Assembly (NCBI RefSeq): GCF_015221875.1 | Contig: NZ_JACYGY010000001.1 | Location: 806,001 to 870,000, forward strand | Direction: 5' to 3' | Source of the DNA: Dyadobacter subterraneus | GTDB taxonomy: Bacteria > Bacteroidota > Bacteroidia > Cytophagales > Spirosomataceae | Length of the DNA stretch: 64,000 bases | In this document: positions 36,408-43,722 of the stretch, one piece after another | Position numbering within the stretch: the first letter of the stretch is position 1 | How the letters are laid out: each line of letters opens with the position of its first letter | The notes under the pieces: generated by a model | Databases searched by the model: none | What the model saw: only the letters and a program-made list of their open reading frames with translations | Told to the model about the DNA's origin: nothing | Position numbers and translations under genes: made by a program

Positions 36408-36505
36408 AAGATTGATGTAAAAGTACTTTGAGTTACAAAGTAAATATATCAAAACTTAATTATCTAACTTTTCAGATAGTTTTTTTGAGAGAAAATTTTG
36501 AGAGA

Positions 36506-37408
36506 TTATTTTTTAGCTGAAAAGGCTTCCATCATCTGCCATTCTCGTCCAGCCGTTTTTGCTTTGAAAGTTTCCAGGCAGCCACGATCCTGCAATGTGA
36601 TGTAACAGGTTTTTCCATTGCCTCCCCCGAAACAGATATTGGAAACTTTTTTTCCGATTGTTGTAATCGTTTGAAGTACCTTGCCATCTGGCGAGAGTAC
36701 TGCAACTTCTCCTTTACCATGACGGGCAATGTATAAATTGCCTTCAATATCACAACGCATGCCATCCATTCCGCCGTCAGCAAAAGTATGGATCAGGCGT
36801 TTGTTTGATAAGGTGCCATCGGCAGCAAGGTCAAAAGCCCAGACATTACGTTGTACGCTTTCATTGACGTAAAGCGTTTTTTCATCCGGACTTATATCAA
36901 TTCCGTTGGTTGTACCCATTTTTTCAGCAGCCAGCCTGGTTTTTCCTTCCGGAGAAACATGCCAGATCTGACCAGTACCCTCTTTCCAGTTCGGATCGGA
37001 ACAAAATATATGACCGGCTTTTGTGATTGCCAGATCATTTGGCTGGTTCATCTTTGGTTCATTGGCAAAAACGGTAACACTTTTTGTAATGATATCGACT
37101 TTTAAAACATTATGTCCTGTAAAATCGGCAACGTAAAAAGTATTTTTGTCGCCAAAACGTATTCCGTTTCCCGTACTTCCTTTTGGCAGCGTAATAAAAA
37201 ATCCGGATTTCCCTCTTTTATTCATCATGGCAATAGTCCCGTCCCGCGCAAAATTTACTGCATACACATTCCCTTCCGAATCAACTGCCGGGCCTTCACA
37301 GTTGGCTGTAAATTCACCTTCTGCTGAAAAGTTTTTGCTTAATGTCTGGGCAAAACATAGGCTGCCTGTTAAACAAAATGTGCACAAAAAAGAGATCAAA
37401 GTTTTCAT
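36506..37408 (-). CDS. SMP-30/gluconolactonase/LRE-family beta-propeller hydrolase
   Basis: 300 residues from the ATG at 37408, chosen because it gives a signal peptide (MKTLISFLCTFCLTGSLCFAQ). Propeller repeats such as GPAVDSEGNVYAVNF, GIRFGDKNTFYVADF, QPNDLAITKAGHIFCSDPNW and NGIDISPDEKTLYVNES carry the metal-binding Glu/Asn/Asp positions of the family. Such enzymes open sugar lactones; this one is probably periplasmic. It follows the redoxin gene by 46 bp on the same strand. Confidence 0.85.
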   Translation of the reverse strand: MKTLISFLCTFCLTGSLCFAQTLSKNFSAEGEFTANCEGPAVDSEGNVYAVNFARDGTIAMMNKRGKSGFFITLPKGSTGNGIRFGDKNTFYVADFTGHNVLKVDIITKSVTVFANEPKMNQPNDLAITKAGHIFCSDPNWKEGTGQIWHVSPEGKTRLAAEKMGTTNGIDISPDEKTLYVNESVQRNVWAFDLAADGTLSNKRLIHTFADGGMDGMRCDIEGNLYIARHGKGEVAVLSPDGKVLQTITTIGKKVSNICFGGGNGKTCYITLQDRGCLETFKAKTAGREWQMMEAFSAKK

Positions 37409-37454
37409 GGCAAGTAGCTTGGAAATTGAGGGAATTGAATGGTGAGTTTTAAGA

Positions 37455-38066
37455 TCAGTTTTTCCATTTAACGGCGCATCCAACCGGCTTTGTAGATAAT
37501 GTCACGACTGGTTTTCCTTCCAAAAGGTTTGTTACCGCTTCATCAACGTAAAATTTATTAGCACCCGCAGGATCCTGCGGATTGTCATCGATCATGCCAA
37601 TATACGCTATGGTGAATTTACCATTGTTTTTTGTGAGCACAAAAGCCTGTGGTGTTCTTACAACTCCAAATGCGCGGGCTGTTGTCTGCATGTCATCTTC
37701 CAGATAAGGATAAGTGTAGCCTTTAGACGAAGCTCTTTCTTTCATTTTTTCAAAAGAATCGTCCATATGCGTACCGGGATCGCTGGGATTAATCGCAATA
37801 ACAGGGAAATTGCGTGAAGCATATTTGTTATTCAGAGCTATAATTCTGTCCTCATAGGCCTTTGCAAAGGGACAATGGTTACTCGTAAAGATTACAATAA
37901 CACCTTTTGAATTGTTATAATCGGCCAGGGAAATTATTCTTCCGTCTATATTTTTCAGTTTGAATACAGCAACCGCATCGCCAACCTGATAACCACCGGT
38001 TTGTTGTGCAAATGCGGAGGTTAAGCTAATCAGGACAAAAAGTGAAATCCAAAAACAGCGTTTCAT
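37455..38066 (-). CDS. Periplasmic AhpC/TSA-type redoxin
   Basis: 203 residues from the ATG at 38066, which opens the signal peptide MKRCFWISLFVLISLTSAFAQ. The thioredoxin-fold core has FTSNHCPFAKAYEDR with one active-site-like cysteine (the second position of a CxxC is Ala here), GTHMDDSFEKMKERA, and a late conserved GCAVKWK. This fits the thioredoxin-like/peroxiredoxin proteins common in Bacteroidota. Role may be peroxide or disulfide chemistry in the periplasm. Co-directional with the SMP-30 gene. Confidence 0.85.
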   Translation of the reverse strand: MKRCFWISLFVLISLTSAFAQQTGGYQVGDAVAVFKLKNIDGRIISLADYNNSKGVIVIFTSNHCPFAKAYEDRIIALNNKYASRNFPVIAINPSDPGTHMDDSFEKMKERASSKGYTYPYLEDDMQTTARAFGVVRTPQAFVLTKNNGKFTIAYIGMIDDNPQDPAGANKFYVDEAVTNLLEGKPVVTLSTKPVGCAVKWKN

Positions 38067-38321
38067 CTTTATTAATTTAGTAATCATTCAATGCTCATGA
38101 CGTTAGATAACATAAAAGTAACTGAAACAAATGTTAAGTTGTGTTAACGTCGTTGCAGCTATTTCCTGCTTCTATATGGTACGGGAAATACTTTACCTGA
38201 AAGCTGGCCGCTAAACATACGAAATATAGTTATTAATTCACGTTTCAAATGCAATACGCTAGAAAATGGTGACATGTTGAAACAATTTTCAAATATTTCA
38301 AATGATAATTCAGGTAAAGCA
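38067..38321. other. Divergent intergenic region, redoxin / rplU
   Basis: No credible gene. It contains an inverted 10-bp pair (TTTACCTGAA near 38191 and TTCAGGTAAA near 38310) about 110 bp apart. The rplU promoter lies at its right end. Confidence 0.5.
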
Positions 38322-38352
38322 TTGTGATTCTGTGGATATCTGCTTATCTTTG
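38322..38352 (+). promoter_or_regulatory. rplU-rpmA promoter
   Basis: TTG (38322-38324), exactly 20 bases, TATCTTTG (38345-38352): a full match to the Bacteroidota promoter pattern, about 40 bp before the rplU start. Confidence 0.75.
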
Positions 38353-38392
38353 CACCTCGTTTTTGAATATCAGTTTACTATAAATTATTATC

Positions 38393-38704
38393 ATGTACGC
38401 AATCGTAGAAATCGCAGGTCAGCAATTTAAAGTTGAAAAGGGTCGCGAAATCTTCACGCATAGGCTTGAAGGTGACGTGAACGCTGCTCTTGTGTTTGAC
38501 AAAGTCCTACTCGTTGATAACGAAGGCACAGTACAAGTGGGTGTTCCTACAGTAGCAGGTGCTTCTGTAAAAGTTACGGTGCTTGAACACCTGAAAGGTG
38601 AAAAAGTGATCGTCTTCAAAAAGAAGAGACGTAAGGGTTACAAAGTTAAGAATGGTCACCGTCAGTATTTGACTAAGATCAGCATTGACGAAATCGTAGC
38701 TTAA
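38393..38704 (+). CDS. rplU: 50S ribosomal protein L21
   Basis: 103 residues, typical length. [17 protein letters not shown] at the N-terminus and [17 protein letters not shown] near 77-93 are the L21 signature. A part of the large ribosomal subunit that contacts 23S rRNA. It is followed after 80 bp by rpmA, the usual order, and preceded by a strong promoter match. Confidence 0.98.
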   Translation: MYAIVEIAGQQFKVEKGREIFTHRLEGDVNAALVFDKVLLVDNEGTVQVGVPTVAGASVKVTVLEHLKGEKVIVFKKKRRKGYKVKNGHRQYLTKISIDEIVA

Positions 38705-38784
38705 TTAAAAGCGGTATTCCGCTGCGGTCTGGTATTTAGTCAGGCTTATTCACAATCATCGAAAAAATTAAAAGTTAAGATATC

Positions 38785-39078
38785 ATGGCACATAAGAAAG
38801 GTGTAGGTAGCTCTAGAAACGGACGTGAATCAGAAAGCAAGCGTCTGGGTGTTAAATTATTTGGCGGTCAGTATGCGAAAGCGGGCAATATTCTTGTTCG
38901 TCAGCGTGGAACAAAACACAATCCAGGTAATAACGTAGGTATCGGTCGTGACCATACTTTGTTTGCTTTGGTTGAAGGACACGTTGTTTTCCGCAAAACT
39001 CGTTTGAACAAATCTTTTGTTCATATCGAACCTATCGCGGTTGCAGCTGCTCCTGTTGAAGTTGTTGCAGAAGCATAG
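38785..39078 (+). CDS. rpmA: 50S ribosomal protein L27
   Basis: 97 residues. [20 protein letters not shown] and [20 protein letters not shown] are the L27 signature; the N-terminal arm reaches the peptidyl transferase centre. It starts directly with MAHKKG, without the longer cleaved N-terminus seen in Firmicutes. A short Ala/Val-rich tail ends the protein. Terminator at 39114. Confidence 0.98.
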   Translation: MAHKKGVGSSRNGRESESKRLGVKLFGGQYAKAGNILVRQRGTKHNPGNNVGIGRDHTLFALVEGHVVFRKTRLNKSFVHIEPIAVAAAPVEVVAEA

Positions 39079-39113
39079 TCAAAAGATTTTCAGCTCTTGC
39101 TGTAAAGATTTTA

Positions 39114-39150
39114 AAAACCCGACGGATATTTCCGCCGGGTTTTGTTTTTA
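39114..39150 (+). terminator. Terminator after rpmA
   Basis: AAAACCCG (39114-39121) / CGGGTTTT (39136-39143) with inner CGG/CCG pairing, followed by GTTTTTA. Confidence 0.8.
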
Positions 39151-39244
39151 ATTGGATTGATTTAAACCAAAAATAAATTTCCTGTGTTCTAAGCAAGGAT
39201 TGGTAAGATCAAATCATCCTGTATCACTGAATTATTTAATTGTC

Positions 39245-39841
39245 ATGCTATCACGTCCCGTTTTTGTATATACTGAATTAAGTCCGAACCCGAATTCTAT
39301 GAAATTCGTATTGAATTTCGAATTGGTGCCGGAAGGCCTTTCTTTTGATTATCCTTCATTAGAAGCTGCAATGGAAGAAGGTAAATCCTCGCCTCTGGCA
39401 GCAGATCTTTTTCAATTCCCGCACGTACAGAGGGTTTTTATTGCAAGTAATTTCATAACAATTTCCAAAAGCGAAGACATCGCCTGGGAAGAAGTTTTGC
39501 GTGATACAAAGCAATTTATTAAAATATATTTCGAAGAAAATCATCCTGTATTTTTTCAGGAAACGATTGATAAAAATACATTAATCGTAGACGCAAGAGA
39601 TTCTGATACGATCCAGAAGATAAAAGCGGCGCTTGATCAATATGTAAGACCAGCGGTTGAATCTGATGGTGGCGCGATCAATTTCCACTCTTTCAATGAA
39701 GATACCGGTACGGTAAAGGTTCTGTTGCAAGGTTCATGCAGCGGATGCCCGTCTTCTACACTTACATTGAAAGCGGGAATCGAAAATTTATTGACTCGCA
39801 TGGTTCCTGATGTGAAAGAAGTTGTTGCAGAAGGAGTATAA
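39245..39841 (+). CDS. NifU-like iron-sulfur scaffold/carrier protein
   Basis: 198 residues from the ATG at 39245 (MLSRPVFVYTELSPNPNSMKF), the start that fits the Nfu N-terminal domain; an in-frame alternative start at 39200 is unlikely. Domains: Nfu_N (about 5-90) and a NifU C-terminal domain (about 118-195) with the cluster-binding CSGC at 165-168. It carries a Fe-S cluster to target proteins in the cytoplasm. Single gene. Confidence 0.92.
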   Translation: MLSRPVFVYTELSPNPNSMKFVLNFELVPEGLSFDYPSLEAAMEEGKSSPLAADLFQFPHVQRVFIASNFITISKSEDIAWEEVLRDTKQFIKIYFEENHPVFFQETIDKNTLIVDARDSDTIQKIKAALDQYVRPAVESDGGAINFHSFNEDTGTVKVLLQGSCSGCPSSTLTLKAGIENLLTRMVPDVKEVVAEGV

Positions 39842-39850
39842 TATCTGAAA

Positions 39851-39928
39851 TCGGCTGTCCGCTATCAGCAGTCGGCCTGGATTGTATATAACTTGGATAT
39901 GAAAGCCGAAAGCCGATTGCCGACGGCG
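39851..39928. repeat. Dispersed palindromic intergenic repeat, copy A
   Basis: About 78 bp with end blocks TCGGCTGTC...CAGTCGGC and GAAAGCCGATTGCCGAC that are partly complementary. A second copy with the same end blocks in opposite orientation lies at 58805-58884. It is located directly after the NifU-like gene. Confidence 0.6.
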
Positions 39929-39933
39929 CAAAG

Positions 39934-39968
39934 AAAACCTTGTCTTATCGGCAGGGTTTTCTTTTTTT
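39934..39968 (+). terminator. Terminator before the helical-protein gene
   Basis: AAAACCTTG (39934-39942) / CAGGGTTTT (39952-39960) with one G-T pair, then CTTTTTTT. Confidence 0.7.
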
Positions 39969-39994
39969 AATGGCAATTTGCTAGCTTTCGGGCA

Positions 39995-41068
39995 ATGGGA
40001 GATAGTTTAAGGAGTTTTATTGATAAAATTGGTGATCTTCAATCGGATGGCGACAAATATTTTCCGGAAGGAATATTTCCTGCTTATCGCGATAATTCCA
40101 TGATTGGCTATAACCGCCCGGACACTACTATATTTTTCTCGGCCATCATTGCTTTCACTTTGCAGACAATTCGTGAAAAGTGTGATTTGGAAACGCAGGA
40201 TAAAATTGATCTCATTATTTCAAAAGTTGTGCAGAACTATCCGGATTTTCAAAATAAGGATGGGCTGAAAACCTATAATTTCTGGAAGACAAAACCTTCC
40301 AAACATTTTCCTAACGGAAATCTTTTCCGGCATTTTGAGCATTTCCGAATTCCGGATGATGTTGACGATACGGCTTTTATTTATTTGACTTCAAATCCTG
40401 AAAAGGAAGAAGTTCTTTGGCTGAAAGAGAAATTGAAGTCGCACGCAAATGGATCGAAACAATGGATTCAAAATACCTATCCTGAATATCAGAGACTAAA
40501 AGCATATTCAACCTGGTTTGGGAAGAATATGTATATCGAATTTGATGTCTGTGTTTTGAGCAATCTTCTATATTTTGTTTTTAAGAATGATTTATTACTT
40601 AATGAACACGATGAGGCGAGTTTGGAATATATTAGGTCGGTGATAGAAACGGATCGTTATCTGAATGTACCGTTCCGTTGTGCACACCAATATCCGCGCA
40701 CGCCGCTTATTATTTATCATGTGAGCCGCTTAATTACGGCCTTTTATCCGGCCCATTTAAAGTCGATTAAGGAAAAATTAATAAACGACACAATTCAGCT
40801 TTTAAAAGAAACTGAAAATCCAATGGACAGGGTTATTCTTTCAACATCTTTGCTCCGTTTTGGAATAAAAACAGAACGGATCGCTGTTGAAAATTATACC
40901 ATAAAAGATTTTGGGAATTTCTATTTTTTCATTGCGGGATTAATGACTGCCTACGAAAATAAATTACTTTATAGAATTTCCAGTAGTAAACTTTTTCATA
41001 TGCACTGGCTTTGCGAAGCGCATAATTGGACGCTTCTGGCAGAATACGAAACCTTATGGAACAAATAA
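39995..41068 (+). CDS. All-helical protein with DVDDTA motif, terpene-cyclase-like toroid suspected
   Basis: 357 residues, no signal peptide or membrane segment. I do not recognise a named family. The sequence is alpha-helical throughout, in paired helices (TTIFFSAIIAFTLQTI, DVCVLSNLLYFVF, LIIYHVSRLITAF, RVILSTSLLRFGI), as in alpha/alpha toroids. Residues 122-127 read DVDDTA, identical to the catalytic acid motif DxDDTA of class II terpene cyclases such as squalene-hopene cyclase. QW repeats are not visible, and the length suits a single toroid domain only. The next gene, a flavin/2Fe-2S reductase, overlaps its last 13 bases. The start ATG follows a terminator by 26 bp. Confidence 0.7.
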   Translation: MGDSLRSFIDKIGDLQSDGDKYFPEGIFPAYRDNSMIGYNRPDTTIFFSAIIAFTLQTIREKCDLETQDKIDLIISKVVQNYPDFQNKDGLKTYNFWKTKPSKHFPNGNLFRHFEHFRIPDDVDDTAFIYLTSNPEKEEVLWLKEKLKSHANGSKQWIQNTYPEYQRLKAYSTWFGKNMYIEFDVCVLSNLLYFVFKNDLLLNEHDEASLEYIRSVIETDRYLNVPFRCAHQYPRTPLIIYHVSRLITAFYPAHLKSIKEKLINDTIQLLKETENPMDRVILSTSLLRFGIKTERIAVENYTIKDFGNFYFFIAGLMTAYENKLLYRISSSKLFHMHWLCEAHNWTLLAEYETLWNK

Positions 41069-42111
41069 TTGACTCGACAATTCTTCTGCGTGTCAGGGAA
41101 ATTATTGTTGAAAGTTATGATATCAAAACCTTTGTTTTTGAACAACTGGATGGAGGAAAACTGAATTATAAAGCAGGACAGTTTCTTACTTTTCTAATTA
41201 ATATGCATGGACATGAGATCAGGAGATCGTATTCCATGAGTTCTGCGCCTGAAACGGATGAATTTCCATCTATTACTGTAAAGAGAATATCCAATGGTGA
41301 AATTTCCCGTTTCTGGATCGATTTTGTGCATGAAGGAGATATTTTCACAGTTTTGCAACCAACGGGTCGTTTTACTTTGGAGCCTTCTGATGGCATGCCC
41401 AGAGATATAATTCTGATCGGTGCCGGAAGTGGGATTACACCCTTGTTTTCTATTTTGAAGCAAACCCTGACAACTGATCCATTAAGTCAGGTTACGCTTC
41501 TTTATGCGAACAGAAATGAGAAGAGTACTTTATTTCTGGAAAAAATAGAAGCCTGGAAAATACGCTTTCCTGAGCGTTTACACGTGATTCATATCCATAG
41601 CAATCCTTCTGATCATTGGAATGGCGTAAGGGGCAGAATTAATAACACCAGGCTCGAACAAATGATAAAAATGGCAATGTTCTACAAGCCGGAAAGAGCA
41701 AGGTTTTTTATTTGCGGTCCTTTTGAGCTGATGCGTTCGGTTGAGATCACTTTGCATTATCTGGGTTTTGGAAAAGATCAGATCCGGAGAGAAAACTTTG
41801 TAGTTCGCAATCCGCCTACTGCTCCAAAAGAAAGTAAAGCTTACGATATCAAACTGATTTTTAAGAAAGAAGAATACGATTTGCACGTTCCGGCAGATAA
41901 ATCAATTCTTCAGGCAGCGTTAGATTCCGGTATCCATTTGCCTTATAGCTGCAAAGGTGGTGTCTGTGCAAGTTGTGCCGGAGTTTGTAAAAGCGGTTCG
42001 GTGCATATGACCATAAATGATGTTTTGACCGACCATGATTTAAAGCAAGGCTGGGTATTAACGTGCACTGGTTATCCGCAAAGCGGTGATGTATTAATTG
42101 AAATAAAGTAA
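41056..42111 (+). CDS. Ferredoxin-NAD(P) reductase-type oxidoreductase with 2Fe-2S domain
   Basis: 351 residues from the ATG at 41056. Domains: FAD-binding barrel (RRSYSMSS, about 56-63), NAD(P)-binding domain (GAGSGITP, about 121-128) and a C-terminal plant-type ferredoxin domain with Cys299, Cys304, Cys307 and Cys337. This is the PaaE/class IA-type order, which passes electrons from NAD(P)H to an oxygenase, hydroxylase or desaturase. It overlaps the preceding gene by 13 bp, so translation is probably coupled. The oxygenase partner is not in the window. Confidence 0.9.
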   Translation: MEQIIDSTILLRVREIIVESYDIKTFVFEQLDGGKLNYKAGQFLTFLINMHGHEIRRSYSMSSAPETDEFPSITVKRISNGEISRFWIDFVHEGDIFTVLQPTGRFTLEPSDGMPRDIILIGAGSGITPLFSILKQTLTTDPLSQVTLLYANRNEKSTLFLEKIEAWKIRFPERLHVIHIHSNPSDHWNGVRGRINNTRLEQMIKMAMFYKPERARFFICGPFELMRSVEITLHYLGFGKDQIRRENFVVRNPPTAPKESKAYDIKLIFKKEEYDLHVPADKSILQAALDSGIHLPYSCKGGVCASCAGVCKSGSVHMTINDVLTDHDLKQGWVLTCTGYPQSGDVLIEIK

Positions 42112-42296
42112 TATAACAGAAGCAAAAAGCGTGCAGAAATTAATCTGCACGCCGGGTTAAAGAGTCTAGAACTAGTGGGTAACTTTATAAGGGTTTAGGA
42201 ATAATACGATGTAAATGAAAATTAATAAGAAAAACAGCAGTGACAGTTTTAATCAAACAAATTTTCTTCTTTCATTTTTATTTAATGCAAAATTAA
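42112..42296. other. Intergenic region with hairpin after the reductase gene
   Basis: No gene. A 9-bp stem GCGTGCAGA (42129-42137) / TCTGCACGC (42144-42152) lies 17 bp after the stop and may act as a weak terminator; no T-run follows. Confidence 0.5.
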
Positions 42297-42376
42297 TTGT
42301 AATCTGTTACCATGCAAGTATTTTTGTATAAAAGTGCACGAACACACAGCAATTTTAATATCATGTGCTCGTGCAC
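42297..42376 (+). promoter_or_regulatory. LacI-type gene promoter with two candidate operators
   Basis: TTG (42297-42299), 19 bases, TATTTTTG (42319-42326) is a full promoter match. Just downstream lie GTGCACGAACAC (42334-42345) and GTGCTCGTGCAC (42365-42376), near-palindromes with a central CG as LacI-family operators often have. Their centres are 31 bp apart, three helical turns. The first covers the expected transcription start. The regulator gene starts 206 bp further on. Confidence 0.5.
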
Positions 42377-42582
42377 ACTAGTTGTTAAAACAATTACTGT
42401 TAGATTTGTAAATCTAGTGCACAAAATTCGAAAATCAAGGAAATTTTAAATATTGTATTGAAATTTTATTGTTTTTAATTTTATTGACCACTTACTAAGT
42501 TTTTTGATAAAGGATAGTTAATTGTACTATTTTTATATACACCATACGGGAAGAATTCCCATTCGTTATTTACCAGGAGAAA

Positions 42583-43650
42583 GTGAAAAAGAAAATTGTA
42601 AGAATAAAAGATATAGCAGAAAGGGCAGAGACATCCAAAGGAACAGTGGACCGGGTTTTGCATAACCGGGGCAGGGTATCGGAAGAGGTTCGTGAAAAGG
42701 TTTTGCAAATTATAAAAGAGATGAATTATGAGCCTAATTTTTTGGCTCAGTCGTTGAAAACACAGCGTACATATAATTTTATCGCGTTAATACCGGATCC
42801 TAAAACGGATCCATACTGGGAAGCTCCTGAAACCGGACTCGCGAAAGCTGAAAAGGAGCTAAGGCAATACGGAATTTCGATCAGCCGGTTTATTTTCGAT
42901 CCGCATGATGTGGATTCTTTTATTACAAAAGCGAGAGAAGCATCAAATGAAAATCCGGACGGACTGCTGGTTGCGCCATTATTCTATAAAGAGGTTCTTC
43001 CTTTTTTTAAAGAATGGGAAAATTCCAATATTCCGTACGTCCTGTTCAATACCCAGATTGCAGATGTAGCCCCTCTTTGTTACATCGGACAGGATTCGTA
43101 TCAAAGTGGATTTTTAGCCGCTAAAATCCTGAATTTCGGGTTGCCTTCTGCTTGTACGATGATGGTTGTGCACATCAATGAAGATCTTCCTAACTCCGCA
43201 CATTTGATAACAAAGGAAAAGGGTTTTAAGGATTTCTTTGTAAAAAAGGGTCTTACGGATAAATACAAAGTCATCGGTACAGAGCTTAATTTCTCGGAAG
43301 GGGAGCTATTTGATGATAAACTGAATGAACTGAGGAAATCCGAAAAAGATTTGAAAGCCATTTACGTTACAAATTCAAAAGCTTTTGAAATTGCCAAATA
43401 CCTTGAAAGAAATCATATCAAAGATATCAAACTGGTAGGATACGATTTAGTACCTCAAAATATACATTATATCAACGAGGGATATATTGACTTTGTGATT
43501 AATCAAAACCCGGTAGGACAGGGTTATTGGGGAATTTTTCAACTGGCTAATTATCTTGTTTTTAAGAAAGATATTTCGTCAATCAAATTCCTTCCGCTCG
43601 ATATCATCACTTTGGAAAATCTGGAATATTATTTGGATCCTGAGCAATAA
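42583..43650 (+). CDS. LacI-family transcriptional regulator
   Basis: 355 residues with a GTG start at 42583, preceded by AGGAGA six bases away. The N-terminal helix-turn-helix RIKDIAERAETSKGTVDRVL (about 7-26) and hinge (YEPNFLAQSLKTQRT) are LacI type; the rest (from about residue 62) is a periplasmic-binding-like sugar sensor (FIALIPDPKTDPYWEA, VAPLFYKEVLPFF, NQNPVGQGYWGIFQLANYL). It probably represses or activates sugar genes elsewhere, as no catabolic operon adjoins, and may regulate itself through the upstream sites. A strong terminator separates it from the convergent peptidase gene. Confidence 0.9.
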   Translation: MKKKIVRIKDIAERAETSKGTVDRVLHNRGRVSEEVREKVLQIIKEMNYEPNFLAQSLKTQRTYNFIALIPDPKTDPYWEAPETGLAKAEKELRQYGISISRFIFDPHDVDSFITKAREASNENPDGLLVAPLFYKEVLPFFKEWENSNIPYVLFNTQIADVAPLCYIGQDSYQSGFLAAKILNFGLPSACTMMVVHINEDLPNSAHLITKEKGFKDFFVKKGLTDKYKVIGTELNFSEGELFDDKLNELRKSEKDLKAIYVTNSKAFEIAKYLERNHIKDIKLVGYDLVPQNIHYINEGYIDFVINQNPVGQGYWGIFQLANYLVFKKDISSIKFLPLDIITLENLEYYLDPEQ

Positions 43651-43669
43651 GAAAATATTTGGAGCATAA

Positions 43670-43706
43670 AAAAAGAGGATTTCGGCATCGCTGAAATCCT
43701 CTTTTT
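43670..43706. terminator. Bidirectional terminator
   Basis: Perfect 14-bp stem AAAAAGAGGATTTC (43670-43683) / GAAATCCTCTTTTT (43693-43706) between convergent genes. Confidence 0.88.
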
Positions 43707-43722
43707 GTTTAAATCTATAATC

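Noticed and set aside
38067..38392. A ribosomal-protein leader RNA before rplU
   Set aside because: The promoter match leaves only about 35 leader bases, too short for a structured L21 leader.
42168..42181. TCTAGAACTAGTGG, identical to part of a common cloning-vector polylinker
   Set aside because: Only 14 bases match; flanking bases differ and the surroundings look native, so chance is the simplest explanation.
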